Source: Rhodobacteraceae bacterium M385 (GTDB lineage Bacteria; Pseudomonadota; Alphaproteobacteria; Rhodobacterales; Rhodobacteraceae). Taken from it: a DNA stretch of 64,000 nucleotides. The DNA lies in contig CP081102.1 in NCBI GenBank assembly GCA_025141835.1, positions 1,116,001 to 1,180,000 of the forward strand, read 5' to 3'. Position numbers and translations under genes: made by a program. The notes beneath the pieces were generated by a model. The model had not been told where the DNA came from. It did not search any database and saw nothing but the letters and a program-made list of their open reading frames with translations. Shown in pieces: positions 40,206-48,067 of the stretch (positions are counted from its first letter, which is position 1; each line of letters opens with the position of its first letter).

Positions 40206-41462
40206 TCAGTCGTGAAGGTGACAGGCCACAAAGCGGCCCGGGCGCACTTCCTTCATTTCGGGGTCTTCCACCCGGCAAATGTCCATTACGGCGGGACAGC
40301 GGGTGCAGAAATTGCAGCCCTTGGGCGGGTTGGAAGGCGAGGGGACATCGCCCTGCAAGATCACCCGTTCAGCCACATCATGGGCGGCGGGGTCAGGCTC
40401 GGGCACAGCGCTGAGAAGCGCCTTGGTGTAGGGGTGGAGCGGATCGTTAAACAGCGCATCACGCGGCGCCAGTTCAGCGATCTTGCCCAGATACATCACC
40501 GCCACCCGGTCTGCGATATGGCGCACCATCGACAGGTCGTGGGAGATGAACAGGTAGGTCAGACCCAGCTTTTCCTGCAAATCTTCCAACAGGTTAACGA
40601 CTTGCGCTTGAATGGACACGTCCAGCGCCGCAATCGGTTCGTCACAGACGATAAACTTCGGGTTCAGCGCCAAGGCCCGCGCGATGCCGATGCGTTGACG
40701 TTGCCCGCCGGAAAATTCGTGAGGGTAGCGGTTGGCGAAATCACGGTTCAGGCCGACGGCGTCCAGAAGCTCGTAGATTCGCTCATTGCGCTCGGCCTTG
40801 GATAGCTTGGTATGCTCGGACAGCGGCTCTCCGATGATGGCAGCCACGGTCATGCGCGGGTTCAGCGATGCCTGTGGATCCTGGAACACCATCTGCATGG
40901 TGGGCCGCAAACGCCGCAGTTCGTTTTCCGAAGGGGCGAAGTCATCGGCCGTGATCCCGGCCGCTTTGGCGCCTGAGGCGCGGATCGCGTTGCGGGTAAA
41001 GAAGTAGCCGCCAATGGTGGCGGCCAGAACCAGAGCGGCTTGCAAGGCCACGGCCCAACCCTGGGCAAAGGCGGCGAATTGCACCGCCAGAAGCGCCATC
41101 AAGGCAACGCCACCGACAAAGATCGCAATGCTTACGTTGCGGGCAATCTTGGCGGCGCGAGCGTCGATTTTGCGGGCCCCATCGTGGGCCCAGGCCAGCT
41201 CGGTCCCGTCGATCTTGATCGAGGCGCTGGTGGGATCGTAAAGGCGAATGACGGCGCGGCCACAGGTGGACTTGCCGCAGCCGGATTCCCCCACAAGGCC
41301 AAGGGTTTCGCCTTCGTAAATGTCGAAGTTCACGCCATCCACGGCCTTCACGTCGCCCGTATGCTTGCGGAACAGGCCGGTATGGATGGGGAAATACATG
41401 CGCAGGTTGCGCACTTCTACAAGTTTGCGCGCGGCGGTCGGGGCCGTGGTGTCATCCAACAT
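40206..41462 (-). CDS. Oligopeptide ABC transporter ATP-binding protein (OppF-like) with transmembrane insertion
   Basis: 418 residues from the ATG at 41462, overlapping the upstream stop (ATGA). Motifs: Walker A GESGCGKST (58-66), Q-loop VFQD (192-195), signature SGGQRQR (251-257), Walker B IVCDEP (271-276), and the C-terminal oligopeptide/dipeptide domain with its cysteines (CNFCTRCPAVMDIC). In ordinary OppF proteins Walker A and Q-loop are about 50 residues closer. Here about 85 extra residues (92-178) lie between DGTELA and ENELRRLRPTMQMVFQD, with two hydrophobic helices (about 109-131 and 136-156). The core fold is otherwise complete, so the protein is probably active but membrane-tethered. 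Confidence 0.9.
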   Translation of the reverse strand: MLDDTTAPTAARKLVEVRNLRMYFPIHTGLFRKHTGDVKAVDGVNFDIYEGETLGLVGESGCGKSTCGRAVIRLYDPTSASIKIDGTELAWAHDGARKIDARAAKIARNVSIAIFVGGVALMALLAVQFAAFAQGWAVALQAALVLAATIGGYFFTRNAIRASGAKAAGITADDFAPSENELRRLRPTMQMVFQDPQASLNPRMTVAAIIGEPLSEHTKLSKAERNERIYELLDAVGLNRDFANRYPHEFSGGQRQRIGIARALALNPKFIVCDEPIAALDVSIQAQVVNLLEDLQEKLGLTYLFISHDLSMVRHIADRVAVMYLGKIAELAPRDALFNDPLHPYTKALLSAVPEPDPAAHDVAERVILQGDVPSPSNPPKGCNFCTRCPAVMDICRVEDPEMKEVRPGRFVACHLHD

Positions 41463-42481
41463 CAAATGGCTCCCTTTTCCAAGAAACACGCGGCAAGGTG
41501 GCCTTCTATGCCCACATCTTCCAGCAGCGGATTTTCCCGCGCACAGCGATCAAAGGCATGGGGGCAACGGTCGCGGAAGGCGCAGGAAGAGGGCGCGGCC
41601 CCTAACATGGGCGGTTGTCCTTGGATCACCTGCAAGCGCTCGGCGCGTTCGCCGGAAATGCTGGGGATCGTTTCAAGCAGCATCTTTGTGTAGGGGTGGC
41701 TGGGGTTGTTGAACAATTCCCGTACCGGGCCTTCTTCCACTACCTGGCCCCCGTACATCACCATCACCCGGTCAGCGATGCCTGCGATCACGCCCAGATC
41801 GTGGGTGATCCAGACAATCGCCATCCCAAGTTTCTGGCGCAGCTCTTTCACCAGCTCGAGGATTTGCGCCTGAATGGTCACGTCGAGCGCAGTTGTCGGC
41901 TCGTCCGCGATCAGCACTTCGGGGTCACAAGCCAGTGCAATGGCGATCATCACCCGTTGGCGCATGCCGCCGGAAAACTGGTGCGGATAATCTTTCAGGC
42001 GACGCTCCGCATCGGGAATGCCGACCAGTTCCAACAGCTCGACCGCGCGGGCGCGGGCGGCGGTTTTGTTCAGCCCCATGTGCTTTCGCAGCGGTTCCAT
42101 CAACTGATAGCCTACGTTGAAGACGGGGTTCAGCGAGGTCATCGGATCTTGGAACACCATACCAATCCGCGCCCCGCGGATGGCGCGCAGCTCATCCTCG
42201 GTAACTTGCATAAGATCTTTGTCGCCAAACAAAACCTCACCGGCGCGAATTTCGGCCGGAGGCATCGGCAACAGCCGGATCAGAGACATCATCGTCACGG
42301 ATTTACCCGAGCCGGATTCCCCCACAACACCAAGCAACTCCCCGGCTTTCAGCCGGAAACTCACGTCATTGACGGCGTGCACTTCCCCGCGTCGGGTTCG
42401 GAACACTGTTTTCAGATCGCGAACGTCCAATACGTAAGGATCTACCCCTTCGGGCATCTGAGAATCGGCCCCATCGGGCAT
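41462..42481 (-). CDS. Oligopeptide ABC transporter ATP-binding protein (OppD-like)
   Basis: 339 residues from the ATG at 42481; the frame is open 55 codons further up but that part is not protein-like for the family, and an ATG at 42457 is another option. Walker A GESGSGKS, Q-loop VFQDPMTSLNPVF, signature FSGGMRQR, Walker B LIADEPTTALDV and switch ITHD are all present, with the C-terminal oligopeptide-transporter cysteine motif (CAFRDRCPHAFDRC). First gene of the five-gene importer; it energises the permeases together with the OppF-like partner. It is divergent from the argE-like gene with a 240-bp spacer. Confidence 0.93.
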   Translation of the reverse strand: MPDGADSQMPEGVDPYVLDVRDLKTVFRTRRGEVHAVNDVSFRLKAGELLGVVGESGSGKSVTMMSLIRLLPMPPAEIRAGEVLFGDKDLMQVTEDELRAIRGARIGMVFQDPMTSLNPVFNVGYQLMEPLRKHMGLNKTAARARAVELLELVGIPDAERRLKDYPHQFSGGMRQRVMIAIALACDPEVLIADEPTTALDVTIQAQILELVKELRQKLGMAIVWITHDLGVIAGIADRVMVMYGGQVVEEGPVRELFNNPSHPYTKMLLETIPSISGERAERLQVIQGQPPMLGAAPSSCAFRDRCPHAFDRCARENPLLEDVGIEGHLAACFLEKGAI

Positions 42482-42724
42482 ATGCGGAGGTCTCCCTGAC
42501 CTGTCGGATGTACGTCGCCTCGTTGCTCGACTGGGTCGAAATGGGCGATCTATGTCATTGACGCTAACACGGAAATTTTTTCCCGCAAGGGCCAACCTGC
42601 ATTCCGTTGCGTGCAAAATAGGCGACGGCTCAAAGTTTGGGCACATGCTGCGGGCGCAGCCTTGACGATGGATCGGGACGCGCTCAGGGTTATGGGGCGC
42701 TTACCTCAAAACATCGGAATCCCC

Positions 42725-43876
42725 ATGACAAACGTCCTCTCGCCCCGTGAACTTATGGCAAAACTTGTCAGCTTCCCCACTGTCAGCCGCGACAGCAATT
42801 TGGAGCTGGTGGATTGGGTGGCGGATTATCTGAAGGGCCACGGAATCGACAGCGCCCGCGACCATGATGAGACCGGAAAAAAAGCCTCGTTGTTCGCCCA
42901 TGTGGGCCCGGAAAAGGCGGGGGGAATCGTATTGTCGGGGCACACAGATGTGGTTCCGGTGGACGGGCAAGCATGGGATACGGACCCGTTTCACGTCACG
43001 GAAAAGGACGGAAAGCTTTACGGGCGCGGCACTTGCGACATGAAGGGATTCGACGCGCTGGCGATCTGGGGGGTGGTCGAGGCGAAGCGGCGCGGCGTGT
43101 CACGGCCGATGCAATTGGCCCTGTCGCGCGATGAGGAGATCGGCTGCGTGGGCGCGCCCCCGATGATCGAGGCGATGGCCGGTCTGCCGCGCGCGTCGCT
43201 GGCCATTATCGGCGAGCCGACGGATATGGGGATCATCAATGGCCACAAGGGTGGCACCGGATTTGACCTGCATTTCCGCGGTTTCGAGGTGCATTCCTCG
43301 CTACAAGATCGCGGTGTGTCTGCTGTCATGGAAAGCGCCCGGCTGATCCAGTGGTGCAACGAGCAGAACGCAGCATCGGTGGCGGCAGCGGACCCGAATT
43401 CGCCCTTCGATCCGCCGTTTTCCACCCTGCATGTGGGCACGATCGAAGGCGGCACGGCGCACAATATTACGGCGAAAGACTGCTTTTTTGTGCTGTCTCT
43501 GCGCGCGCTTCCCACCGAATCGGTTTCTGAGTGGCGCGAAAAGATATTGGCCGAGATTGCGCGGATCGAAGCGGGGATGAAAGCTGTGCATCCTGACGCT
43601 GAAATCCGGGTGAAACCGCGCTGGGACGTGCCCGGATTGAAGGCCGAGGAAGACGGCGAAGCAGAAAACATGGTGCGCAAACTGACCGGGTTGAACTCTA
43701 GCGGTGTGGTCAGCTTCGGCACCGAAGCGGGGCAATTTCAGGCGGCGGGATATTCCGCAGTGGTCTGCGGCCCCGGCTCTATCGCGCAGGCGCATCAGGC
43801 CAATGAATACATCACCATCGACCAGTTCCAGCAGGGGCAGGCCTTTATCGAAAAGCTTCTGTCCGAGGTCGCATGA
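42725..43876 (+). CDS. argE: Acetylornithine deacetylase (M20 family, ArgE-like)
   Basis: 383 residues from the ATG at 42725 (MTNVLSPRELMAKL). The two-zinc site is visible: SGHTDVVPVDGQAWDTDPF, GRGTCDMKGFDAL, SRDEEIGCVGAP and GEPTD; the dimerisation domain follows (HKGGTGFDLHFRGFEVHSS), and GPGSIAQAHQANEYI carries the last ligand. ArgE removes the acetyl group from N-acetylornithine, but relatives accept many N-acyl amino acids. It stands beside a peptide importer and overlaps an amine oxidase gene, so a catabolic role on imported N-acyl amino acids is as likely as arginine synthesis. Confidence 0.9.
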   Translation: MTNVLSPRELMAKLVSFPTVSRDSNLELVDWVADYLKGHGIDSARDHDETGKKASLFAHVGPEKAGGIVLSGHTDVVPVDGQAWDTDPFHVTEKDGKLYGRGTCDMKGFDALAIWGVVEAKRRGVSRPMQLALSRDEEIGCVGAPPMIEAMAGLPRASLAIIGEPTDMGIINGHKGGTGFDLHFRGFEVHSSLQDRGVSAVMESARLIQWCNEQNAASVAAADPNSPFDPPFSTLHVGTIEGGTAHNITAKDCFFVLSLRALPTESVSEWREKILAEIARIEAGMKAVHPDAEIRVKPRWDVPGLKAEEDGEAENMVRKLTGLNSSGVVSFGTEAGQFQAAGYSAVVCGPGSIAQAHQANEYITIDQFQQGQAFIEKLLSEVA

Positions 43877-45216
43877 CGTTTCCGTTCCACGCGGGCAAAC
43901 CGGCAACTTTCGTTGATGACCTGCCGCAAAGCGTTGATCTTGCCATCATTGGCGGCGGCGTTCTGGGGATTTCGACAGCGCTTTATGCGGCGCGGGCGGG
44001 CCTGTCCGTTGTGGTGCTGGAAAAGGGCCGGGTCGCCGCCGAGCAATCGGGGCGCAACTGGGGCTGGATCAGGGTGCAGGGCCGCGATGAGGCCGAGATC
44101 CCGATTGCACTGGAGTCTCAAGGCCTGTGGCAGGCGCTCAACGCCGAGGCGCAGGGCCGTCTTGGCGTGCAGCAGGTGGGTGTCACCTATCTGGGCAAGA
44201 CCCCCAAGGACATGGCGGGGTTTGAGGATTGGTCGCAGATGGCGCGGCCCTATGGCGTGGCGTCCGAACTTCTGAACCGTACTGGGCTGGCGGAGGTGTT
44301 AAACCATGCCAACGGGCCTTGGGTGGGCGGGCTGCACACCTCGACAGATTTGAAGGCCGAGCCTTGGGTCGCCGTGCCAGAACTGGCCCGCATGGCGCAG
44401 GCCAGCGGCGCGCGAGTCGTAGAGGATTGCGCGGTGCGCGGGCTGTATTTGGAAGCAGGCCGCGTCGCGGGCGTGGTGACGGAAGCGGGAAGGGTGAAGG
44501 CAGACCGCGTGGTGCTGACGGGGGGATCGTGGTCGTCGCTGTTTCTCCGCCGCCACGGGGTAAGCATCCCGCAGCTATCGGTACGCTCGACCGTGATGGC
44601 GACGCAGCCGTTGCCGGAGGTCTTGGGAACGGCGGCGGTGGATGACAAACTGGCCATGCGCCCCCGCGCGGATGGCGGCTATACCCTTGCCCCCGCCGCA
44701 TTCGGAGAGCTGTTCACCGGCCCCGATTTGTTGCGAAATCTGCATCGCTACTTGCCGCTCGCCCTGAGCGGAGAATTCGACGTCTACCCCCGTGGTCCGG
44801 CCCCCAGGGGCTACCCCGATGCATGGGGGACGGCGCGAAAATGGGCCGATGACGCGCGGTCCCCGTTCGAGGCCCTGCGCATTCTGGACCCCACACCCAA
44901 CGCCCGTAAAATCGCCGAGATCAAGCGTCGCTTCACTGAAGCCTACCCTCAGGTCGGAGAGGTGAAAACGCGGGCCGCTTGGGCGGGCATGATCGACGTA
45001 TTGCCCGATGTGGTGCCCGTCGTGGACCATGTGGCGCAACTGCCGGGGCTGATCGTGGCCACCGGCATGTGCGGCCACGGCTTTGGGATCGGCCCCGCTT
45101 TCGGGCGCATCCTTGCCGACATGGCGCAAGATAACGCGCCGGGTCATGACCTTAGCCGCTTTGCCATGAAACGCTTCACCGACGGGACGCGCCTGCGGCC
45201 CGGACCAAACCTTTAA
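43873..45216 (+). CDS. FAD-dependent amine/amino acid oxidoreductase (DAO family)
   Basis: 447 residues; the start overlaps the argE stop (ATGA). The FAD Rossmann motif is LAIIGGGVLGISTALYAARAGLSVVVLEKGRVAAEQSGRNWGW, a D-amino-acid-oxidase/glycine-oxidase type start, and the C-terminus has GMIDVLPDVVPVVDHVAQLPGLIVATGMCGHGFGIGP, typical of the family's flavin-closing segment. Such enzymes oxidise secondary amines, D-amino acids or opine-like compounds. Translational coupling to argE implies that the amine freed by the deacetylase, or a related compound, is its substrate; this is inference. Confidence 0.9.
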   Translation: MTFPFHAGKPATFVDDLPQSVDLAIIGGGVLGISTALYAARAGLSVVVLEKGRVAAEQSGRNWGWIRVQGRDEAEIPIALESQGLWQALNAEAQGRLGVQQVGVTYLGKTPKDMAGFEDWSQMARPYGVASELLNRTGLAEVLNHANGPWVGGLHTSTDLKAEPWVAVPELARMAQASGARVVEDCAVRGLYLEAGRVAGVVTEAGRVKADRVVLTGGSWSSLFLRRHGVSIPQLSVRSTVMATQPLPEVLGTAAVDDKLAMRPRADGGYTLAPAAFGELFTGPDLLRNLHRYLPLALSGEFDVYPRGPAPRGYPDAWGTARKWADDARSPFEALRILDPTPNARKIAEIKRRFTEAYPQVGEVKTRAAWAGMIDVLPDVVPVVDHVAQLPGLIVATGMCGHGFGIGPAFGRILADMAQDNAPGHDLSRFAMKRFTDGTRLRPGPNL

Positions 45217-45279
45217 CCGCTTGAAGGTGCGCTATGGCGGTGTCACCTTCGGGCCAAAATCAAACATGGGAATAGACCA

Positions 45280-46443
45280 ATGCCAGTGAAGAACCGCTTT
45301 GCCGAACTGCTGCCCGAGATCACCGAATGGCGCCGGGACCTGCATGAAAACCCCGAAATCCTGTTTGAGACGCACCGGACTTCGGCCATCGTGGCCGAGA
45401 AGCTGAAGGAATTTGGCTGTGATGAGATCGTGACTGGTCTGGGCCGTACCGGCGTTGTGGGGATCATCAAGGGCAAGACGAATACCTCGGGCAAAACGCT
45501 GGGACTGCGTGCGGATATGGATGCGCTGCCAATTTTTGAAGATACGGGACTGGAATATGCCTCCAAGACGCCGGGCGCGATGCACGCTTGCGGCCACGAC
45601 GGCCACACGGCGATGCTTTTGGGCGCGGCGAAGTATCTGGCCGAGACCCGGAACTTCGACGGCACCGTCGCGGTGATCTTCCAACCCGCAGAAGAAGGCG
45701 GCGGCGGCGGTAAAGAGATGTGCGATGACGGCATGATGGACCGTTTCGGCATCAATGAGGTCTACGGAATGCACAATTGGCCGGGCAAGCCCGTGGGTTC
45801 TTTCGGTATCCGCGCGGGCGCGTTTTTCGCCGCGACTGACACGTTTGAGGTGCAGTTCAAGGGCAAGGGGGGGCACGCCGCCAAGCCCAACGAGACAATT
45901 GATACAACGGTTATGGCCGCCCATGCTGTCACTGCGCTGCAAAGCATTGTGGCGCGAAACGCCGACCCGGTTAGCCAGATCGTGGTGTCTGTGACCTCGC
46001 TTGAGACCGAGAGCAAGGCGTTCAACGTGATCCCCGAAACCGTCACCATGCGCGGCACGGTGCGGACCATGTCGAACGAGAACCGCGACCTGGCCAACAA
46101 GCGCGTGCCGGAGATCTGCGAAGGGGTCGCCGCGATGATGGGCGGCCATGCCGAGGTGAACTATGTGCGCGGCTATCCGGTTATGGTGAACTCGGAAGAG
46201 CAAACCGCCTTTGCGGCAGAGGTCGCCACCTCTGTTTCGGGCGGCTGCGACGAGGTGCCTTTGGTCATGGGCGGCGAAGACTTCGCCTTCATGCTGGAAG
46301 AACGCCCCGGCGCGTATATTCTTGTGGGCAACGGTGACACGGCGATGGTCCACCACCCCAAATACAACTTCAACGATGAGGCAATCCCAGCAGGCTGTAG
46401 CTGGTGGGCCGAGATCGTAGAAAAGCGTATGCCAGCGGCTTGA
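45280..46443 (+). CDS. M20 family amidohydrolase (aminoacylase/hippurate hydrolase type)
   Basis: 387 residues. It has the IAA-amino-acid hydrolase/hippuricase pattern: LLPEITEWRRDLHENPEILFETHRTS, LGLRADMDALPI, HACGHDGHTAMLLGAA, QPAEEGGGGGKEM, EVYGMHNWPGKPVG, a dimerisation domain with GKGGHAAKPNETIDT, and VMGGEDFAFMLEERPGAY. The His/Cys/Glu ligands of the two-metal centre are intact. It cleaves N-acyl or N-aroyl amino acids. It lies 63 bp after the DAO gene and is probably part of the same operon, giving two different deacylases beside the importer. Confidence 0.92.
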   Translation: MPVKNRFAELLPEITEWRRDLHENPEILFETHRTSAIVAEKLKEFGCDEIVTGLGRTGVVGIIKGKTNTSGKTLGLRADMDALPIFEDTGLEYASKTPGAMHACGHDGHTAMLLGAAKYLAETRNFDGTVAVIFQPAEEGGGGGKEMCDDGMMDRFGINEVYGMHNWPGKPVGSFGIRAGAFFAATDTFEVQFKGKGGHAAKPNETIDTTVMAAHAVTALQSIVARNADPVSQIVVSVTSLETESKAFNVIPETVTMRGTVRTMSNENRDLANKRVPEICEGVAAMMGGHAEVNYVRGYPVMVNSEEQTAFAAEVATSVSGGCDEVPLVMGGEDFAFMLEERPGAYILVGNGDTAMVHHPKYNFNDEAIPAGCSWWAEIVEKRMPAA

Positions 46444-46479
46444 TTGGGATTCCGCCGTAAATTCTCCACATCCCTATGA

Positions 46480-46511
46480 AATGCCTCTCTCGACATAACG
46501 AGGGAGGCATT
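46480..46511 (+). promoter_or_regulatory. Hairpin that buries the ribosome site of the next ORF
   Basis: AATGCCTC-T-CTCG (46480-46492) pairs with CGAG-G-GAGGCATT (46499-46511) to give a 13-bp stem, one T-G pair included, with loop ACATAA. The Shine-Dalgarno GGGAGG (46502-46507) lies in the 3' arm and an ATG follows at 46513. It may end the upstream transcript, but there is no T-run; occlusion of translation is the alternative. Confidence 0.5.
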
Positions 46512-46512
46512 G

Positions 46513-46656
46513 ATGTATTCTTATGAACCAGTCGGCGGCTGCGTTTACCTTGGCGACGGGGAATGGCTGAGTTGGGGTGAATTTGGAGAGTATGCGGACA
46601 TCGACCCCCGACGAGCCGCAACCCGCGGTGCTGCCCGTATTGGAGTGGCAAGATAA
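46513..46656 (+). CDS. Small ORF of 47 residues, function unknown
   Basis: An ATG with a strong GGGAGG site five to six bases away opens 47 codons ending in TAA at 46654. The first 30 residues look protein-like (MYSYEPVGGCVYLGDGEW, then LSWGEFGEYADIDP); the rest, which overlaps the next gene in another frame, is Arg/Ala-rich. It could be a real small protein translated in coupling with the nuclease-like gene, a leader peptide, or a frame-shifted remnant of that gene's N-terminus. I recognise no family. Confidence 0.45.
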   Translation: MYSYEPVGGCVYLGDGEWLSWGEFGEYADIDPRRAATRGAARIGVAR

Positions 46657-47110
46657 GCTAAAACGAAAGTATCCAAACGCCGAACTCCCGGTTCTGCGGC
46701 AGTTCATCCGGCTGGTGAACGCGGCAGAGGAATACTTTGAGCAGACAGGCAAACACCTGAATATCTACGGCGCATTGGGGGAGCTGTATGGGTCGATGAT
46801 TTGGGGTGTTCGGCTTCACAAGTTGCCAGACGCTCAAGGCTCGGATGGGAAGTTGGACAATGATTTCATAGAGATCAAAACGATCGGACCGCGTAGCACA
46901 ACCGATCAGGCGTTGGTCAAGCTATCCGGACATTTCAATAAGTTGCTTGTCGTGAAGGTCGACTGTGCCGAAGGCGATGACGGTTTTGGCTGCTTTCGAA
47001 TATCCGGGCGCATGATCGACCGAAAAGCGCTGACGAAGGCACGTTCTGGAAACGCTCGGATCAAGTGGAGCCGGGCGTGTGAAATCGGGGTGCCGCCGCC
47101 CACGGGCTAG
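46592..47110 (+). CDS. Hypothetical protein with PD-(D/E)XK-nuclease-like core
   Basis: 172 residues from the ATG at 46592, which has GGAG three bases too close; a GTG at 46577 would add five residues. I cannot name the family with certainty. The core reads LNIYGALGELYGSMIWGVRLH, GSDGKLDNDFIEIKTIGPRST, then HFNKLLVVKVDCAEG; an upstream Glu, a D-N-D strand and E-I-K are the layout of restriction-endonuclease-like folds. It uses less GC-rich codons than its neighbours in places, which hints at accessory origin. It lies between a hairpin-controlled small ORF and a secreted lectin-like gene. Confidence 0.6.
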   Translation: MRTSTPDEPQPAVLPVLEWQDKLKRKYPNAELPVLRQFIRLVNAAEEYFEQTGKHLNIYGALGELYGSMIWGVRLHKLPDAQGSDGKLDNDFIEIKTIGPRSTTDQALVKLSGHFNKLLVVKVDCAEGDDGFGCFRISGRMIDRKALTKARSGNARIKWSRACEIGVPPPTG

Positions 47111-47261
47111 AAACGAGGAACTCGTGCTGACGGTTAATAGAAACGATCTCCCCCACACCCCTAACGCCCAAGCACCACAACGAAGTTGTTGCCAGCTGCC
47201 CAAGGCGCGGCGCATAAAAAGAAAGGCAAATTTTGGCCTTCGATTTAGGGAGTGTATTTTC

Positions 47262-47759
47262 ATGAGAATTGGTTCGACAGTGGCGTTGGTCGTGACTTTG
47301 GCTTTAGGAGGGGCTTCTGCGGCCTCTGCACAAGGGTTTCCGGGCGGTTATTTTGAGATGACATCCCAGTTCCGCGAAGGCGCGAATGAGTGTTTGGAAA
47401 GCCGCAGCGCGGGGGGAGGGCCTGCGTTTATGGATCGTTGCCAATTCGTCAGCGGCCAGCAATGGCGCGCAATCCCCGCGGGCGGCGGCTATTTCCGCCT
47501 GACATCCCAGTTCCGCGAAGGCGCTAACGAATGCCTTGAAAGCAACCGCTCTGGCGGCGGGCCCGCGTTCATGGATATTTGCCAGAACGTCTCGGGCCAA
47601 CTCTGGCGTGCGATCCCGGCAGGCGGCGGCTACTACCGCCTGACGTCGCAATTCCGCGAAGGATCGAACGAATGTCTGGAAAGCAGCAGCCGCGCCGATG
47701 GCCCAATTCGCATGGACCCCTGTGGTAACTTCTCGGGCCAATTGTGGCGGTTTAACTAG
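47262..47759 (+). CDS. Secreted protein of three near-identical beta-trefoil-type repeats
   Basis: 165 residues from the ATG at 47262. A signal peptide (VALVVTLALGGASAASA) is cut near ASA-QG at 23/24. The mature protein is three tandem repeats of about 47 residues at 31-77, 78-124 and 125-165. Each starts with RLTSQFREG-NECLES, has a MD-C pair and ends in a Q-x-W motif (GQQWRAI, GQLWRAI, GQLWRFN). Three Q-x-W repeats are the signature of ricin-type beta-trefoil lectins, so sugar binding outside the cell is likely. Cysteines in NECLES and MD-C could form one disulfide per lobe. The frame is open upstream, but only this ATG precedes a signal peptide. Confidence 0.8.
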   Translation: MRIGSTVALVVTLALGGASAASAQGFPGGYFEMTSQFREGANECLESRSAGGGPAFMDRCQFVSGQQWRAIPAGGGYFRLTSQFREGANECLESNRSGGGPAFMDICQNVSGQLWRAIPAGGGYYRLTSQFREGSNECLESSSRADGPIRMDPCGNFSGQLWRFN

Positions 47760-47845
47760 GGCGCCCGAACCGTGACGCACGTTGATCCATTCGCGGCTTC
47801 TTACTGCTGCGAATGGGTGACCTGACTGGGGCAATGCGTGGCAAT

Positions 47846-48067
47846 CCGGGGCTCCGCCCGTGAATTTCCTAAAAGGTCCACTGGACCTTCTGCTCGGCCC
47901 AAGACCGGGTCCGGCATTCCCGGGGCTCCGCCCGTGAATTTCCCAAAAGGTCCACTGGACCTTCTGCCCGGCCAAAGACCGGGTCCGGCATTCCCGGGGC
48001 TCCGCCCGTGAATTTCCCGAAAGGTCCACTGGACCTTTTGCCCGGTCAAAGACCGGGTCCGGAAATT
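47846..48067. repeat. Three 74-bp tandem repeats
   Basis: Units begin at 47846, 47920 and 47994, each opening CCGGGGCTCCGCCCGTGAAT. Each holds the near-palindrome AAGGTCCA-C-TGGACCTT and ends in GACCGGGTCCGG. The last unit runs into GGAAATTCAC, the reverse complement of the GTGAATTTCC in each unit, so the array closes as a long inverted structure at the moaA stop. The period is not a multiple of three and the units follow each other without spacers, so this is neither coding nor CRISPR. The array fills most of the lectin-moaA gap. Confidence 0.85.

Noticed and set aside
37048..40805. Two long plus-strand frames opposite the permease and binding-protein genes
   Set aside because: Shadow frames; the minus strand has signal peptide, membrane helices and permease motifs.
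47304..48029. A 241-codon minus-strand frame across the tandem repeats and lectin-like gene
   Set aside because: The 74-bp period is not divisible by three, so its repeated peptides arise in shifting frames; no start signals or domain.
47846..48067. CRISPR array
   Set aside because: Units follow each other directly at 74 bp with no variable spacers and no cas genes nearby.
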